Below are positions 33,609-42,096 of a DNA stretch of 55,724 nucleotides, piece by piece. How positions within the stretch are numbered: the stretch's first letter is position 1; each line of letters begins with the position of its first letter. The notes beneath the pieces are model-generated. The model saw only the letters and a list, made by a program, of their open reading frames with translations, did no database searches and was not told where the DNA came from. This DNA is from Prevotellaceae bacterium (GTDB lineage Bacteria > Bacteroidota > Bacteroidia > Bacteroidales > Paludibacteraceae). The stretch is from assembly GCA_031271815.1 (NCBI GenBank), contig JAISVA010000029.1, forward strand, positions 1-55,724, written 5' to 3'. Made by a program: the position numbers and the translations under genes.

Positions 33609-35264
33609 TTAGCAAATATTTACTTGTTTTTTACAGGGACACCAAGGCTTCAGCTGTTTGAAAAAGTCGTTTCCTTTGTCGTCAACAAGGATAAACGCAG
33701 GAAAATCTTCCACTTCGATTTTCCAGATAGCTTCCATGCCGAGTTCCGGATATTCGATACATTCGATGCTTTTGATGTTGTTTTGAGCAAGGATGGCTGC
33801 CGGACCGCCGATTGAGCCTAAATAGAAGCCTCCGTATTTTTTACAGGCATCCGTCACTTGCTGGGAACGATTCCCTTTTGCAAGCATAATCATACTTCCG
33901 CCGTGGCTTTGGAAGAGATCGACATAGGAATCCATTCGTCCCGCCGTGGTTGGTCCCATAGAGCCGCACGCCATTCCCGGAGGTGTTTTTGCCGGACCGG
34001 CGTAGTAGATCGGATGGTCTTTGATATATTGCGGTAAATCTTCGCCTCTGTCTAATCGTTCTTTCAGCTTGGCATGTGCAATGTCGCGACCGACGATAAT
34101 CGTTCCGTTCAATGACAGGCGTGTTGCAACCGGATAGTTGGATAATTCAGCCAAAATCTCTTTCATCGGACGGTTTAGGTTGATTTTAACCGCTTCACCT
34201 TCGCCGTCCTTACGCAATTCTTGCGGAATGAAACGTCCCGGGTTTTCTTCCAGCTTCTCAATCCAAACACCGTCCTTATTGATTTTAGCCTTGATGTTAC
34301 GGTCAGCCGAACAGGAAACCGCCATCCCTACCGGACAGGAAGCCCCGTGTCTCGGCAAGCGGATGATGCGGACATCGTGTGCATAATATTTTCCGCCGAA
34401 CTGCGCTCCAAAACCGATTTTTTGCGCCTCTTTCAGCATCTTTTCTTCCAGTTCCAAATCGCGGAAAGCCTGTCCGCCCTCGTTTCCTGTCGTTGGAAGT
34501 TCATCGTAATATTTGGTAGAAGCCAGCTTCACGGTTTTCAGGCACATATCCGCCGAAGTTCCGCCGATTACAAACGCAATGTGGTAAGGCGGACACGCAG
34601 CCGTTCCCAGCGTTTTCATTTTTTCCACCAGAAACTTTTCGAGCGTTTCCGGATTCAACAAGGCTTTCGTTTCCTGGAAAAGGTACGTTTTGTTGCTCGA
34701 TCCGCCTCCTTTGGCAATGCAGAGGAATTTGTATTCTGCTCCGTCAACCGCCTGAATATCGATCTGTGCCGGAAGGTTTGTATTTGAGTTTACTTCGTCA
34801 TACATATTCAGCGGAATGGTTTGGGAGTAGCGCAGGTTTTCGCCCGTATAGGTTTCATATACGCCTTTGGAAAGAGCCTCTTCATCGCCGCCGCCTGTCC
34901 ATACCTGTTGCCCTTTTTTGGCTACGATCGTTGCCGTTCCCGTGTCCTGGCAAAACGGCAAAACGCCTTTGGACGAGATTTCTGCGTTTTGCAACATCGT
35001 TAACGCTACGAATTTGTCGTTTTCGGAAGCTTCCGGATCGGACAGAATCCCGGCAACTTGCTTTTGATGCGCTGTACGTAATAAAAACGCGCAGTCGCGG
35101 AAGCAGGTTTTAGACAGCTTAGTCAACGTTTCCGGAGTTACTTTCAAGATTTCGTTCCCTTCAAAACTCGAAGTTGAAACGCCTTCTTTGGTCAATAAAT
35201 AATACGCTGTTTCATCTTTTCCCACCGGAAAAGGATTTTGATACTTAAAAGGAGGTACTGCCAT
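33609..35264 (-). CDS. fumA: Fumarate hydratase, class I (iron-sulfur, single chain)
   Basis: A 551-residue two-domain class I fumarase with N-terminal alpha and C-terminal beta domains fused, as in E. coli FumA/FumB. Seen: [14 protein letters not shown] (a cluster-ligand Cys), [36 protein letters not shown] (two more Cys), and the beta-domain [27 protein letters not shown]. It interconverts fumarate and malate in the central/reductive pathway and needs an oxygen-sensitive 4Fe-4S cluster. Its 3' end nearly touches repeat copy B. Confidence 0.95.
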   Translation of the reverse strand: MAVPPFKYQNPFPVGKDETAYYLLTKEGVSTSSFEGNEILKVTPETLTKLSKTCFRDCAFLLRTAHQKQVAGILSDPEASENDKFVALTMLQNAEISSKGVLPFCQDTGTATIVAKKGQQVWTGGGDEEALSKGVYETYTGENLRYSQTIPLNMYDEVNSNTNLPAQIDIQAVDGAEYKFLCIAKGGGSSNKTYLFQETKALLNPETLEKFLVEKMKTLGTAACPPYHIAFVIGGTSADMCLKTVKLASTKYYDELPTTGNEGGQAFRDLELEEKMLKEAQKIGFGAQFGGKYYAHDVRIIRLPRHGASCPVGMAVSCSADRNIKAKINKDGVWIEKLEENPGRFIPQELRKDGEGEAVKINLNRPMKEILAELSNYPVATRLSLNGTIIVGRDIAHAKLKERLDRGEDLPQYIKDHPIYYAGPAKTPPGMACGSMGPTTAGRMDSYVDLFQSHGGSMIMLAKGNRSQQVTDACKKYGGFYLGSIGGPAAILAQNNIKSIECIEYPELGMEAIWKIEVEDFPAFILVDDKGNDFFKQLKPWCPCKKQVNIC

Positions 35265-35295
35265 TATGTTATTTTTTGATGATGTTATGTTTTTG

Positions 35296-35303
35296 CAAAA
35301 GTA
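35296..35303 (-). promoter_or_regulatory. Fumarase promoter -7 element
   Basis: TACTTTTG on the minus strand fits TAnnTTTG and would give a transcript start near 35289, some 25 bases before the fumarase ATG. Confidence 0.5.
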
Positions 35304-35577
35304 CGAAAGATTGACAAAAGATTACTTAAAAAAATCAAAGAAAAAATTAACGCATATCAGCCATATTGCCTCCAGTGTCAAAGTCAACGAAGTTTTATAA
35401 ACACAAAGGTACACAGGACACGAAGCTGTATCTGTTTTTCTTTTTTGCGTTAAAGATAATAAGGCCGATAAGCGTTAAGAAATTTGACGAAACCATATTA
35501 TAATCACATCCACGGTGACATCTTGCGGGTATCTTAAACGATATTGATTTTATTCCGGCTTTTACTCCAAAAAACAA

Positions 35578-35605
35578 CTAAGGGAAACTTCCCAGTCTCC
35601 CTTAG
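35578..35605 (+). promoter_or_regulatory. Leader-like hairpin before a short ORF
   Basis: CTAAGGGA (35578-35585) pairs with TCCCTTAG (35598-35605), and the inner GGGAAACTTCCC offers an alternative fold. A short ORF starts 18 bases later. It lies in the 570-bp gap between the fumarase and yifB genes, whose remaining part (35304-35577) is AT-rich with a CACAAAGGTACACAGGACAC stretch and nothing coding. Confidence 0.35.
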
Positions 35606-35623
35606 CGTATTAAAACCTAAACT

Positions 35624-35734
35624 ATGAAAAAATCTACTTGTTTGTTTGCATTACAAAAGTATGACCTTTTTTTGAATCCTGCAAGCGTTTATAAAAAAAA
35701 TACCGCCAAATCTAAATGTTTAACAATTATTTGA
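35624..35734 (+). CDS. Possible 36-residue peptide
   Basis: ATGAAAAAATCTACTTG opens a 36-codon frame (MKKSTCLFALQKYDLFLNPA...) ending at TGA 35732-35734. It follows a stable hairpin by 18 bases and precedes the yifB promoter. It may be a leader peptide or the truncated start of a lost gene. No homologue is recognised and the length is close to what chance allows. Confidence 0.2.
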   Translation: MKKSTCLFALQKYDLFLNPASVYKKNTAKSKCLTII

Positions 35735-35770
35735 AATGATTGATTAAAATTCTTTAATAAAAAACGCATC

Positions 35771-35804
35771 TTTGTTAAATTTTTGATTGTTATTAGTATC
35801 TTTG
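35771..35804 (+). promoter_or_regulatory. yifB promoter
   Basis: TATCTTTG (35797-35804) is preceded by TTTG at 35771-35774, 22 bases away, fitting the Bacteroidota -33/-7 pair. The start would be near 35811, about 26 bases before yifB. Confidence 0.6.
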
Positions 35805-35836
35805 TCCAAATTCAATAAAATAAGTTTGTTTGAAAT

Positions 35837-37375
35837 ATGCTTGTTAAAACTTACGGAGCCGCCGTTCAAGGCATTCATGCTACCACTATTACGATTGAGG
35901 TAAACGTTTCACAGGGCATCAGATTTATGCTGGTCGGATTGCCCGACAGTGCCGTCAAGGAGAGTCACGAACGAATCGTTTCTGCTTTGCAGATGATTGA
36001 TCTCAGGCTGCCGAAATATCAAATTGTTGTGAATATGGCTCCTGCCGACATTCGCAAGGAGGGTTCGTCGTATGATTTGCCGATTGCGATCGGAATTTTG
36101 GCCGCCGCCGAAAAAATGAACCACGCAGAATTGGACAAATACATTATTATGGGTGAATTGTCGTTAGACGGAACATTGCAACCGATGAAAGGCGTTTTAC
36201 CCATTGCTATCAAAGCCCGGGAGGAAAAGTTCAAGGGTTTTATTCTACCCAAACAAAATGCGAAGGAAGCCGCCGTCGTAAATAACCTGGAGGTTTACGG
36301 CGCAGAAAATCTGAAGGAGGTTATCGACTTTCTGAACGGCGACTTGAAGATGGAACCGGTAACTATTGATACGCGGAACGAATTTTATCAAAGCCTCGGA
36401 CAATTCGAACTTGACTTTTCGGATGTGAAAGGGCAGGAGAGCGTAAAGCGCGCCTTTGAGGTGGCGGCTGCGGGCGGGCACAACATTATTCTTGTCGGGC
36501 CTCCCGGCGCGGGAAAATCAATGCTGGCAAAACGGATTCCGACCATTTTGCCGCCACTCACGATCCATGAAGCGCTGGAAACAACCAAGATTCATTCCGT
36601 TGCCGGGAAAATAGACAAAGAAACTTCGCTGATGTCGCAGCGACCGTTCCGAAGTCCGCACCACACGATTTCGGACGTAGCCCTTGTTGGCGGCGGCGGT
36701 TTTCCGCAACCGGGCGAAATCTCGCTGGCGCATCACGGCGTGCTGTTTCTCGACGAATTGCCTGAGTTTAAACGCACGGTGCTCGAAGTGATGCGACAGC
36801 CGCTGGAAGACCGGAAAATTACCATTTCGAGGGCAAAATCGACCATCGAATATCCGGCAAGTTTTATGCTTGTTGCCTCGATGAATCCTTGTCCGTGCGG
36901 ATATTACAATCACCCGGAGAAAAAATGCGTATGCGGGCCGGGTATGGTGCAAAAATACCTCAGTCGCATTTCCGGTCCGCTGCTCGACCGGATTGACATT
37001 CATATCGAGATTGTTCCCGTCCCGTTTGAAAAATTGGCTGATGCACAAGTTTCCGAATCGAGCGAAAAAGTGCGCGAACGGGTGATCAAAGCCCGCAAAA
37101 TCCAGCAGGAACGCTTCAAAGATTCTCCCAACACGCACTGCAACGCCCAGATGAATTCCAAGGAATTACGCCAATATACCGTATTGAACGAATCAGCTCA
37201 GACGTTGCTGCGAAATGCGATGCTGAAATTAAACCTTTCTGCCCGCGCTTATGACCGGATTTTGAAAGTTTCACGCACAATCGCCGATTTAGACAATTCC
37301 GGAAACATTGAAACACAGCATATTTCGGAGGCGATTAATTACCGGAATCTGGATAGAGAGGGATGGGCAGGATAG
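35837..37375 (+). CDS. YifB/ComM family Mg-chelatase-like AAA+ ATPase
   Basis: A 512-residue protein: an N-terminal ChlI-type Lon-protease-like domain (about 20-140: GIRFMLVGLPDSAVKESHERIVSAL), a AAA+ core with Walker A GPPGAGKSMLAKRIPTILP and Walker B GVLFLDELPEF, a four-cysteine segment (MNPCPCGYYNHPEKKCVCGPG), sensor region ISRAKSTIEYPASF, and a C-terminal Mg_chelatase_C helical domain (RAYDRILKVSRTIADL). In other bacteria ComM is a hexameric helicase that promotes branch migration during natural transformation. It has its own promoter. Confidence 0.94.
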   Translation: MLVKTYGAAVQGIHATTITIEVNVSQGIRFMLVGLPDSAVKESHERIVSALQMIDLRLPKYQIVVNMAPADIRKEGSSYDLPIAIGILAAAEKMNHAELDKYIIMGELSLDGTLQPMKGVLPIAIKAREEKFKGFILPKQNAKEAAVVNNLEVYGAENLKEVIDFLNGDLKMEPVTIDTRNEFYQSLGQFELDFSDVKGQESVKRAFEVAAAGGHNIILVGPPGAGKSMLAKRIPTILPPLTIHEALETTKIHSVAGKIDKETSLMSQRPFRSPHHTISDVALVGGGGFPQPGEISLAHHGVLFLDELPEFKRTVLEVMRQPLEDRKITISRAKSTIEYPASFMLVASMNPCPCGYYNHPEKKCVCGPGMVQKYLSRISGPLLDRIDIHIEIVPVPFEKLADAQVSESSEKVRERVIKARKIQQERFKDSPNTHCNAQMNSKELRQYTVLNESAQTLLRNAMLKLNLSARAYDRILKVSRTIADLDNSGNIETQHISEAINYRNLDREGWAG

Positions 37376-37456
37376 TATGAAATTTTGTTTTTCAATATTT
37401 TTTTATAAAATAATTCTGTAATATAAAATATTTACTTGCATTTGCATGAAATAAAA

Positions 37457-37756
37457 ATGAGAATCGTATCGCATAAAAAATTAAAAGAATTCTACCAAAC
37501 GAAAGAGTATGAAAATGCACGTGTTGCATTGCAGCGTTGGTATGACATTGCACAGAAAGCCGACTGGAGAAACTTATTTGAAATTAAGGTCGATTTTCCG
37601 ACTACCGATTATGTTGGTAATCAGCATTATGTTTTCAATATCATGGGAAACAATTACCGGTTGGTCGTTGTAATTAAGTTTGTAATCGGAAACATCTATA
37701 TTCGTTTCGTAGGAACTCACAAAGAGTATGACAAGAAAGATTGTTCAACCATATAA
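37457..37756 (+). CDS. higB: HigB-family toxin (mRNA interferase)
   Basis: About 99 residues from the ATG at 37457 (MRIVSHKKLKEFYQTKEYENA). It is a RelE-superfamily HigB toxin: WYDIAQKADWRNLFEIKVDFPTTDYVG, then VFNIMGNNYRLVVVIKF and the final IYIRFVGTHKEYDK, which carries the conserved basic and His/Tyr residues. It should cleave mRNA on ribosomes when free. The antitoxin gene follows 94 bases downstream, the toxin-first order usual for HigBA. Confidence 0.9.
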   Translation: MRIVSHKKLKEFYQTKEYENARVALQRWYDIAQKADWRNLFEIKVDFPTTDYVGNQHYVFNIMGNNYRLVVVIKFVIGNIYIRFVGTHKEYDKKDCSTI

Positions 37757-37850
37757 ATAAGGAACAGGTTATGAACCCTGCATGAACTAACGTTCGCCAA
37801 AGAGTATAAAAATGCCTGTGACCTTCATGTAAAAAATAAATTATAGACAG

Positions 37851-38210
37851 ATGAAAATTACAAAAGAACAATACGAATTTGCATTGGCAAGAATTGAAGA
37901 ACTTTTGCCGGAAGTTAACGATAATGCACCGGCAAACGACAGAAGTGCGGTTGAATTATCTCTTGTGTCGGACGTAGTAATCAAATATGAAAAGGAACAT
38001 TACCCGATTGCCAAACCGACTGTTTCGGAACTGATAGAACTGTATCTGGAAGAAAAAGGAATGACGCAAAAGCAGCTGGCTGCCGAGATAGGTGTAAGTC
38101 CATCACGCATAAACGATTACATTTCAGGTCGTTCGGAACCGACGTTGAAAAATGCAGGATTATTATGTAAAGTATTGCAAATACCTCCATCAACAATGCT
38201 TGGATTCTGA
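37851..38210 (+). CDS. higA: HigA-family antitoxin with XRE HTH
   Basis: A 119-residue protein. An N-terminal segment (KITKEQYEFALARIEELLP) is followed by a Cro/C1 helix-turn-helix at about residues 70-115 (GMTQKQLAAEIGVSPSRIND, YISGRSEPTLKNAGLLCKV). It should bind HigB and the operon promoter. The spacer between the two genes is longer than usual. Confidence 0.9.
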   Translation: MKITKEQYEFALARIEELLPEVNDNAPANDRSAVELSLVSDVVIKYEKEHYPIAKPTVSELIELYLEEKGMTQKQLAAEIGVSPSRINDYISGRSEPTLKNAGLLCKVLQIPPSTMLGF

Positions 38211-38390
38211 CTAAAATAAATTTAGTTTACAATCTGTTTTTCAATAAATTAATTTGCAACAGGGTACTTGCCGGAAACATTGTCTTGCGTTTGGGTCTTG
38301 AATAATAGTCGGTGTCATCCGACGAAAAAATGCAGGATTTTTACCTCACACTTTTTTATTTATAAATATTCAGCCCAATTTATTTTACAT

Positions 38391-38398
38391 TATATTTG
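38391..38398 (+). promoter_or_regulatory. Promoter -7 element of the DUF4494-yggS operon
   Basis: TATATTTG fits TAnnTTTG, with transcription starting near 38406, 25 bases before the first ATG. No clear TTTG is seen at -33. Confidence 0.5.
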
Positions 38399-38430
38399 CA
38401 TGATGGTTTTACTATTTAATTACAAAAAAA

Positions 38431-38916
38431 ATGAACAATTGGTTTGAGTGTAAAATTCGTTACGAGAAGCTGGATGATAAAGGAAAAGGGAAGAAAGTAA
38501 CAGAAACATATTTGGTCGATGCTCTCTCTTTTTCCGAAGCCGAAGAACGAATAAGCAAAGAAGTAGCTCCATATATGAGCGGTGAATTTTCCGTTTCTGG
38601 AATCAAAAAAGCAGGTATCAATGAGATATTCCCGAACGATGAGGGCGATCGCTGGTATAAATGCAAGGTAAATTTCATCTCTATTGACGAGGTAAATGCA
38701 AAAGAAAAGAAAATCACAAGCAATATCCTGGTGCTTGGTTCCACGATTGGAGAAGCTTGGGATAATTTGGCAACCGCACTGAAAGACACAATGTCCGACT
38801 ATGTAGTTCCGGCCATTACCGAAACTTCGATTATGGATATTTTTCCCTATTCGGCAGAAGATTCGGCAAGCGAAAAGACAGACAGAGAAACAAGCGAAGA
38901 GACAGACGAAGAATGA
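38431..38916 (+). CDS. DUF4494 domain protein
   Basis: A 161-residue cytoplasmic protein of the Bacteroidota-specific DUF4494 family: WFECKIRYEKLDDKGKGKKV, YLVDALSFSEAEERISKE and a second half of the same form (WYKCKVNFISIDEVNAKEKK), suggesting an internal duplication. It ends in an acidic tail. Function is unknown. It overlaps yggS by four bases (ATGA), so translation is coupled, and this pairing hints at a shared role in vitamin B6 or amino-acid homeostasis, which is an inference. Confidence 0.88.
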   Translation: MNNWFECKIRYEKLDDKGKGKKVTETYLVDALSFSEAEERISKEVAPYMSGEFSVSGIKKAGINEIFPNDEGDRWYKCKVNFISIDEVNAKEKKITSNILVLGSTIGEAWDNLATALKDTMSDYVVPAITETSIMDIFPYSAEDSASEKTDRETSEETDEE

Positions 38917-39575
38917 GCATCGCAAGTAAAATAACGGAGATAAACGCAAACCTGCCCGGAACAACCCGACTGGTGGCGGTCTCCAAATTTCATCCCGCAC
39001 CGGCAATTCAAGAGGCGTATGATGCCGGGCAACGTATCTTCGGCGAAAGCAAAGTACAGGAATTGGTTGAGAAGCAAGACTTACTGCCGAAAGATATTGA
39101 ATGGCATTTTATCGGACATCTGCAAACCAATAAGGTGAAATACATCATCCCGTTTATCTCGTTTATTCACAGCGCGGATACGGTTAAATTGCTGGAAGTG
39201 ATAAACAAACAGGCTGAAAAACAGCGCAGGATAATCAACTGTCTGCTCGAAATACACATTGCCCGGGAAGATACGAAATACGGTTTTACAATCGAAGAAG
39301 CTCGGTCGTTGTTTGAAAAAAATACCCTTGGAAAATTTGAGAATGTCTGTATCCGCGGTTTTATGGGAATGGCATCCTTGACGGATGATATGCGTAAAAT
39401 CCGAACCGAATTTCGCACACTCTCCGCTTTTTTCAACGAGATAAAAGAAAAGTACGCCCCGTGGTTCGACACCCTTTCAATGGGGATGACGGACGATTAT
39501 AAAATTGCTATTGAGGAAGGAAGCACGCTCATTCGCATCGGGAGTTATATTTTTGGAAATCGGGGCAATGATTAA
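38913..39575 (+). CDS. YggS family PLP homeostasis protein
   Basis: A 220-residue alanine-racemase-fold protein. The PLP lysine lies in RLVAVSKFHPAPAI (about K25). Other family motifs are FGESKVQEL, EWHFIGHLQTNKVKYI, IREDT-like IAREDTKYGF, and MGMTDDYKIAIEEGSTLIRIG. It binds pyridoxal phosphate without known enzymatic turnover and influences PLP and amino-acid pools. The stop codon is the first part of the hairpin repeat that follows. Confidence 0.94.
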   Translation: MSIASKITEINANLPGTTRLVAVSKFHPAPAIQEAYDAGQRIFGESKVQELVEKQDLLPKDIEWHFIGHLQTNKVKYIIPFISFIHSADTVKLLEVINKQAEKQRRIINCLLEIHIAREDTKYGFTIEEARSLFEKNTLGKFENVCIRGFMGMASLTDDMRKIRTEFRTLSAFFNEIKEKYAPWFDTLSMGMTDDYKIAIEEGSTLIRIGSYIFGNRGND

Positions 39576-39686
39576 TTCAAGCTGCCAGTTGATTTCAAGT
39601 CCTGAGTTAATGTCAAATGACATTAACTCAGGACTTCGAAATAGAAATTATTTTGAGATATATAAATAGCAGCTTAAATTAATTAA
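39571..39686. repeat. Covarying hairpin element, copy 1
   Basis: An outer helix (ATTAATTCAAGCTGC with GCAGCTTAAATTAAT) encloses a long hairpin whose arm AAGTCCTGAGTTAATGTCA meets its complement around AA. Between them is a conserved single-stranded part, GAAATAGAAATTATTTTGAG then ATATATAAATAGC. The same element stands at 48926-49039 with paired changes. Copy 1 lacks one G in the left arm. It begins at the yggS stop codon. Confidence 0.85.
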
Positions 39687-39775
39687 GCAGAGAATGCAAT
39701 ATTGTCCGTTAGGGACTTGCAAAATCCAGAAGGAACGACATTAAACTTAACTTAACAATAAAAAATAAATAAAAA

Positions 39776-40096
39776 ATGGAAGAATTGGAATACTGCGAAG
39801 AAGAAGCAATCAAGTTCATCTTGAATCACTTGCCTGCCGGGATGAAAAAAAACGTAAAGAATGAAGACATTGAATACGTCCTGGATCTCATTTATGATTT
39901 TTACGATGAAAAGGGATATTTGGACGAGGAAAACGACGAAGAAATAGATATTGTTGAAAATGAAATGATTGAATACGCCGTAAAACGAGTCGCCAATGAC
40001 GACCTTTCGGAAAGACTGACAGAAGATGTTATTGCTGCCATTTTAGATGCCGAATACGAATACAATAAACTAATAGGTGTTTTTGAGGATCAGTAA
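39776..40096 (+). CDS. Small acidic protein of unknown function
   Basis: A 106-residue, strongly acidic and probably all-helical protein (EEEAIKFILNHLPAGMKKNV, then EYVLDLIYDFYDEKGYLDEE). The regular pattern, good start and conserved-looking composition suggest a real gene of a Bacteroidota-restricted family, which I cannot name. It stands alone between a hairpin repeat upstream and a terminal-repeat element that begins directly at its stop codon. Confidence 0.75.
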   Translation: MEELEYCEEEAIKFILNHLPAGMKKNVKNEDIEYVLDLIYDFYDEKGYLDEENDEEIDIVENEMIEYAVKRVANDDLSERLTEDVIAAILDAEYEYNKLIGVFEDQ

Positions 40097-40253
40097 GAGG
40101 TTGTCTCAAAAGGTGTTTGTTCACGGATTACACGAATTAACACGAACTTGCTTAATTTTAAACTACAGCCTTTTGAAAATCATAATTTGCAGATAATCAA
40201 TATGCTGGTTTCATGTTAATTTGTGTAATTCATGGGCTTTAAAGGCAGCCTCT
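40097..40253. repeat. GAGGYTGTC-ended element between convergent stops
   Basis: The 157-bp element starts GAGGTTGTCTCAAAAGG right after one stop codon and ends CTTTAAAGGCAGCCTC inside the stop of the convergent CcdA-like gene. Interior units (CACGGATTACACGAATTAAC against TTAATTTGTGTAATTCATG) pair. Only the ends and design are shared with copies A and B. It probably works as a two-way terminator. Confidence 0.65.
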
Positions 40254-40953
40254 ACTCAAGATAATATTCTACGACAAACAATATTCCGGATAGAATAAAG
40301 AGTATGCCGAGAATTCGCCGGAACCACACTTCAAATTTTTGCAATTTGTTATAAAACTCGTAGAGTTTAGTGTAGCTGAACGCGATGACTCCGATCATAA
40401 TGAAAACCGGAATGGCAGCGCCTATGCCAAATACCCAGGAAAGCGCAGCTCCGTGAGAAACCGTGAACGAAAACGGAATCAACATCCCGAAGTATATCGC
40501 GGCGCAATACGGACAAAAGGCGAATGCCAGCAGCAATCCCAGTCCGAAAGCGTTCCGGTTACGTTTTTGGCGCTTCTTGAAATTCAGCCGGTGCAGGCAT
40601 TTGTCTGTCAATCCGTGCATGTGAATAATGTCGAGCATCAGGAATCCAACCAGAATAAACAGCGGACCGATAATTTTTCCGAAGGAATGTTGCAGCAATT
40701 CGCTGATTCTTAATCCGCCGGCAAAATAGAAAATAACCGTTCCCAATAACCCGTATGCAACGGTTCTTCCCAGTGTGTAGGCAATGCCGTTGATAAATAC
40801 CTTTTTCCTGTTTTGTTCTTCCCCTGCGAGAAAACCAATGACCGTAATATTAGCAGCAATGGTGCAAGGGGCAACAGCCACCATTATCCCCAAAAACAGA
40901 GCAGACAGAAGCGGAAATTCTTTGGTCTCAATAATGTGTAATAATTCTTCCAT
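40252..40953 (-). CDS. CcdA/DsbD-like thiol membrane protein (ArsG-like)
   Basis: A 233-residue protein with six predicted membrane helices of the DsbD-beta/CcdA family. The two redox cysteine sites are seen: Cys30 in VAVAPCTIAANI and Cys147/Cys150 in AFAFCPYCAAIYFG. It resembles the branch annotated as ArsG-family efflux permease in Bacteroidota. It may pass electrons from the cytoplasm to periplasmic thiols. It follows a thioredoxin-fold lipoprotein gene by 32 bases, which would be the natural partner, yet that partner lacks redox cysteines. Confidence 0.83.
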   Translation of the reverse strand: MEELLHIIETKEFPLLSALFLGIMVAVAPCTIAANITVIGFLAGEEQNRKKVFINGIAYTLGRTVAYGLLGTVIFYFAGGLRISELLQHSFGKIIGPLFILVGFLMLDIIHMHGLTDKCLHRLNFKKRQKRNRNAFGLGLLLAFAFCPYCAAIYFGMLIPFSFTVSHGAALSWVFGIGAAIPVFIMIGVIAFSYTKLYEFYNKLQKFEVWFRRILGILFILSGILFVVEYYLE

Positions 40954-40985
40954 AAATTATCTATTAGATTTCAAAATTAAAAACA

Positions 40986-42095
40986 CTAAAATCCGAAAAT
41001 GCTTGCCAACTTTGCATCCAGGAGATGCCTCCGTGGGTTGGTGGCGATGATTATTCCGTCAGGGTCGATTAATACTTCATGCGGAATCCGTTGTACCCGG
41101 TAGTGTTTGGAGACCGGACTTTCCCAATAGAGCAAATCAGAGGCTTGCCGCCAGGTCATCGAATCCCTTTTGATGCCGGAACGCCATTCATCCTCCCTTT
41201 TATCAAGCGAAACGGATAAAATCTCCAATCCCTCAGGTTTGTATTTTTCGTATATTTGCCTCAAAGCACGGTTTCGTTCCGATCCGGTTTTGCTCCACGA
41301 TGCCCAGAACCGTAGTAAAAGGTACTTGCCGGCATAGTCGGAGAGCCGGACTGTATCTCCGGAGGAAGTGGGGAGTACAAAATCGGGAGCAGGAGAATTG
41401 ACGCTGAGTTTTTGACCGAGTATCAGCTCGTCGTTCAAAAATCGCACATATTCGGAATCCCTGATCGAAGGGTCGAATAAAAGAATGATTTCTTTTAACC
41501 GGTTAATATCAAATGTTTCGGTCAACGTACAAACAAAATAGGCGGCGCTGACCGATGTGGGATTATTTGCCACAAACTGCCCGGTTGTCAGTAAAAGCGT
41601 GTCGGTATAATGGTTGTATTGTATTTCCAGTGTTTTTGCCAGCTTATATTTTTTTTGTTTTCGGGCATTTGTCAACTTTATCAACGTGGTATTTTTTTTA
41701 TTCCGTATGTTTTGCAGTTCTTTTTGAAGAACAATCAGTTCGTCGAACGAGTTTGACCCGGTTACTTTTATCTCATCCGGCAGCATGACCGAACCTTTAA
41801 TCGAAATATCGCTGTTCTCCACAAAAACGTCAATCAGCCTCCCTTTCCCTATTTGAACGTGATACATCGCAGGATGTTCTACCTTTCCTCTGAATCGAAA
41901 CTCACCTCCGTGGATCTCAGCGCTATCCAAAATAACCATCTTTCCGTATTCGTTCATTTTCAACAGGTAAGCCGTGGCTGCGTTTACGCAACGCAAATCT
42001 CCTTCAATAAAAAAAGAATCTTTCTTATTACACGAATTGAGTAATAACAGGGAAAACAGAGATGTAATGATATGTAACCGAATGATGTGTACCAA
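40986..42095 (-). CDS. TlpA/AhpC-fold lipoprotein without CxxC
   Basis: A 369-residue lipoprotein (signal ITSLFSLLLLNSC). An N-terminal DUF4369-like beta domain (about 28-115: SFFIEGDLRCVNAATAYL) and a helical linker lead to a thioredoxin fold (about 232-369: SVNSPAPDFVLPTSSGDTVRLS). At the active site the family reads WCxxC; here it is FWASWSKTGSERN, with Ser268 and Gly271 in place of both cysteines, so it cannot act as an oxidoreductase. The cis-Pro region is kept (VQRIPHEVLID). The start is a TTG one base after the meaB stop; no ATG precedes the signal peptide. Confidence 0.85.
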   Translation of the reverse strand: MVHIIRLHIITSLFSLLLLNSCNKKDSFFIEGDLRCVNAATAYLLKMNEYGKMVILDSAEIHGGEFRFRGKVEHPAMYHVQIGKGRLIDVFVENSDISIKGSVMLPDEIKVTGSNSFDELIVLQKELQNIRNKKNTTLIKLTNARKQKKYKLAKTLEIQYNHYTDTLLLTTGQFVANNPTSVSAAYFVCTLTETFDINRLKEIILLFDPSIRDSEYVRFLNDELILGQKLSVNSPAPDFVLPTSSGDTVRLSDYAGKYLLLRFWASWSKTGSERNRALRQIYEKYKPEGLEILSVSLDKREDEWRSGIKRDSMTWRQASDLLYWESPVSKHYRVQRIPHEVLIDPDGIIIATNPRRHLLDAKLASIFGF

Positions 42096-42096
42096 A

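Noticed and set aside
34221-34787. 188-codon frame opposite to the fumarase gene
   Set aside because: Shadow of the fumarase reading frame, rich in Arg/Phe/Ser as expected for antisense frames.
36518-37138. Long open frame opposite to yifB (206 codons)
   Set aside because: Antisense to the conserved AAA+ core; low-complexity FAGF/FAHFFARF composition and no recognisable domain.
37757-37850. Second toxin fragment between higB and higA
   Set aside because: A short AAAGAGTATAAAAATGCCTG resembles part of higB, but the match is about 20 bases in A-rich sequence and no longer frame supports it.
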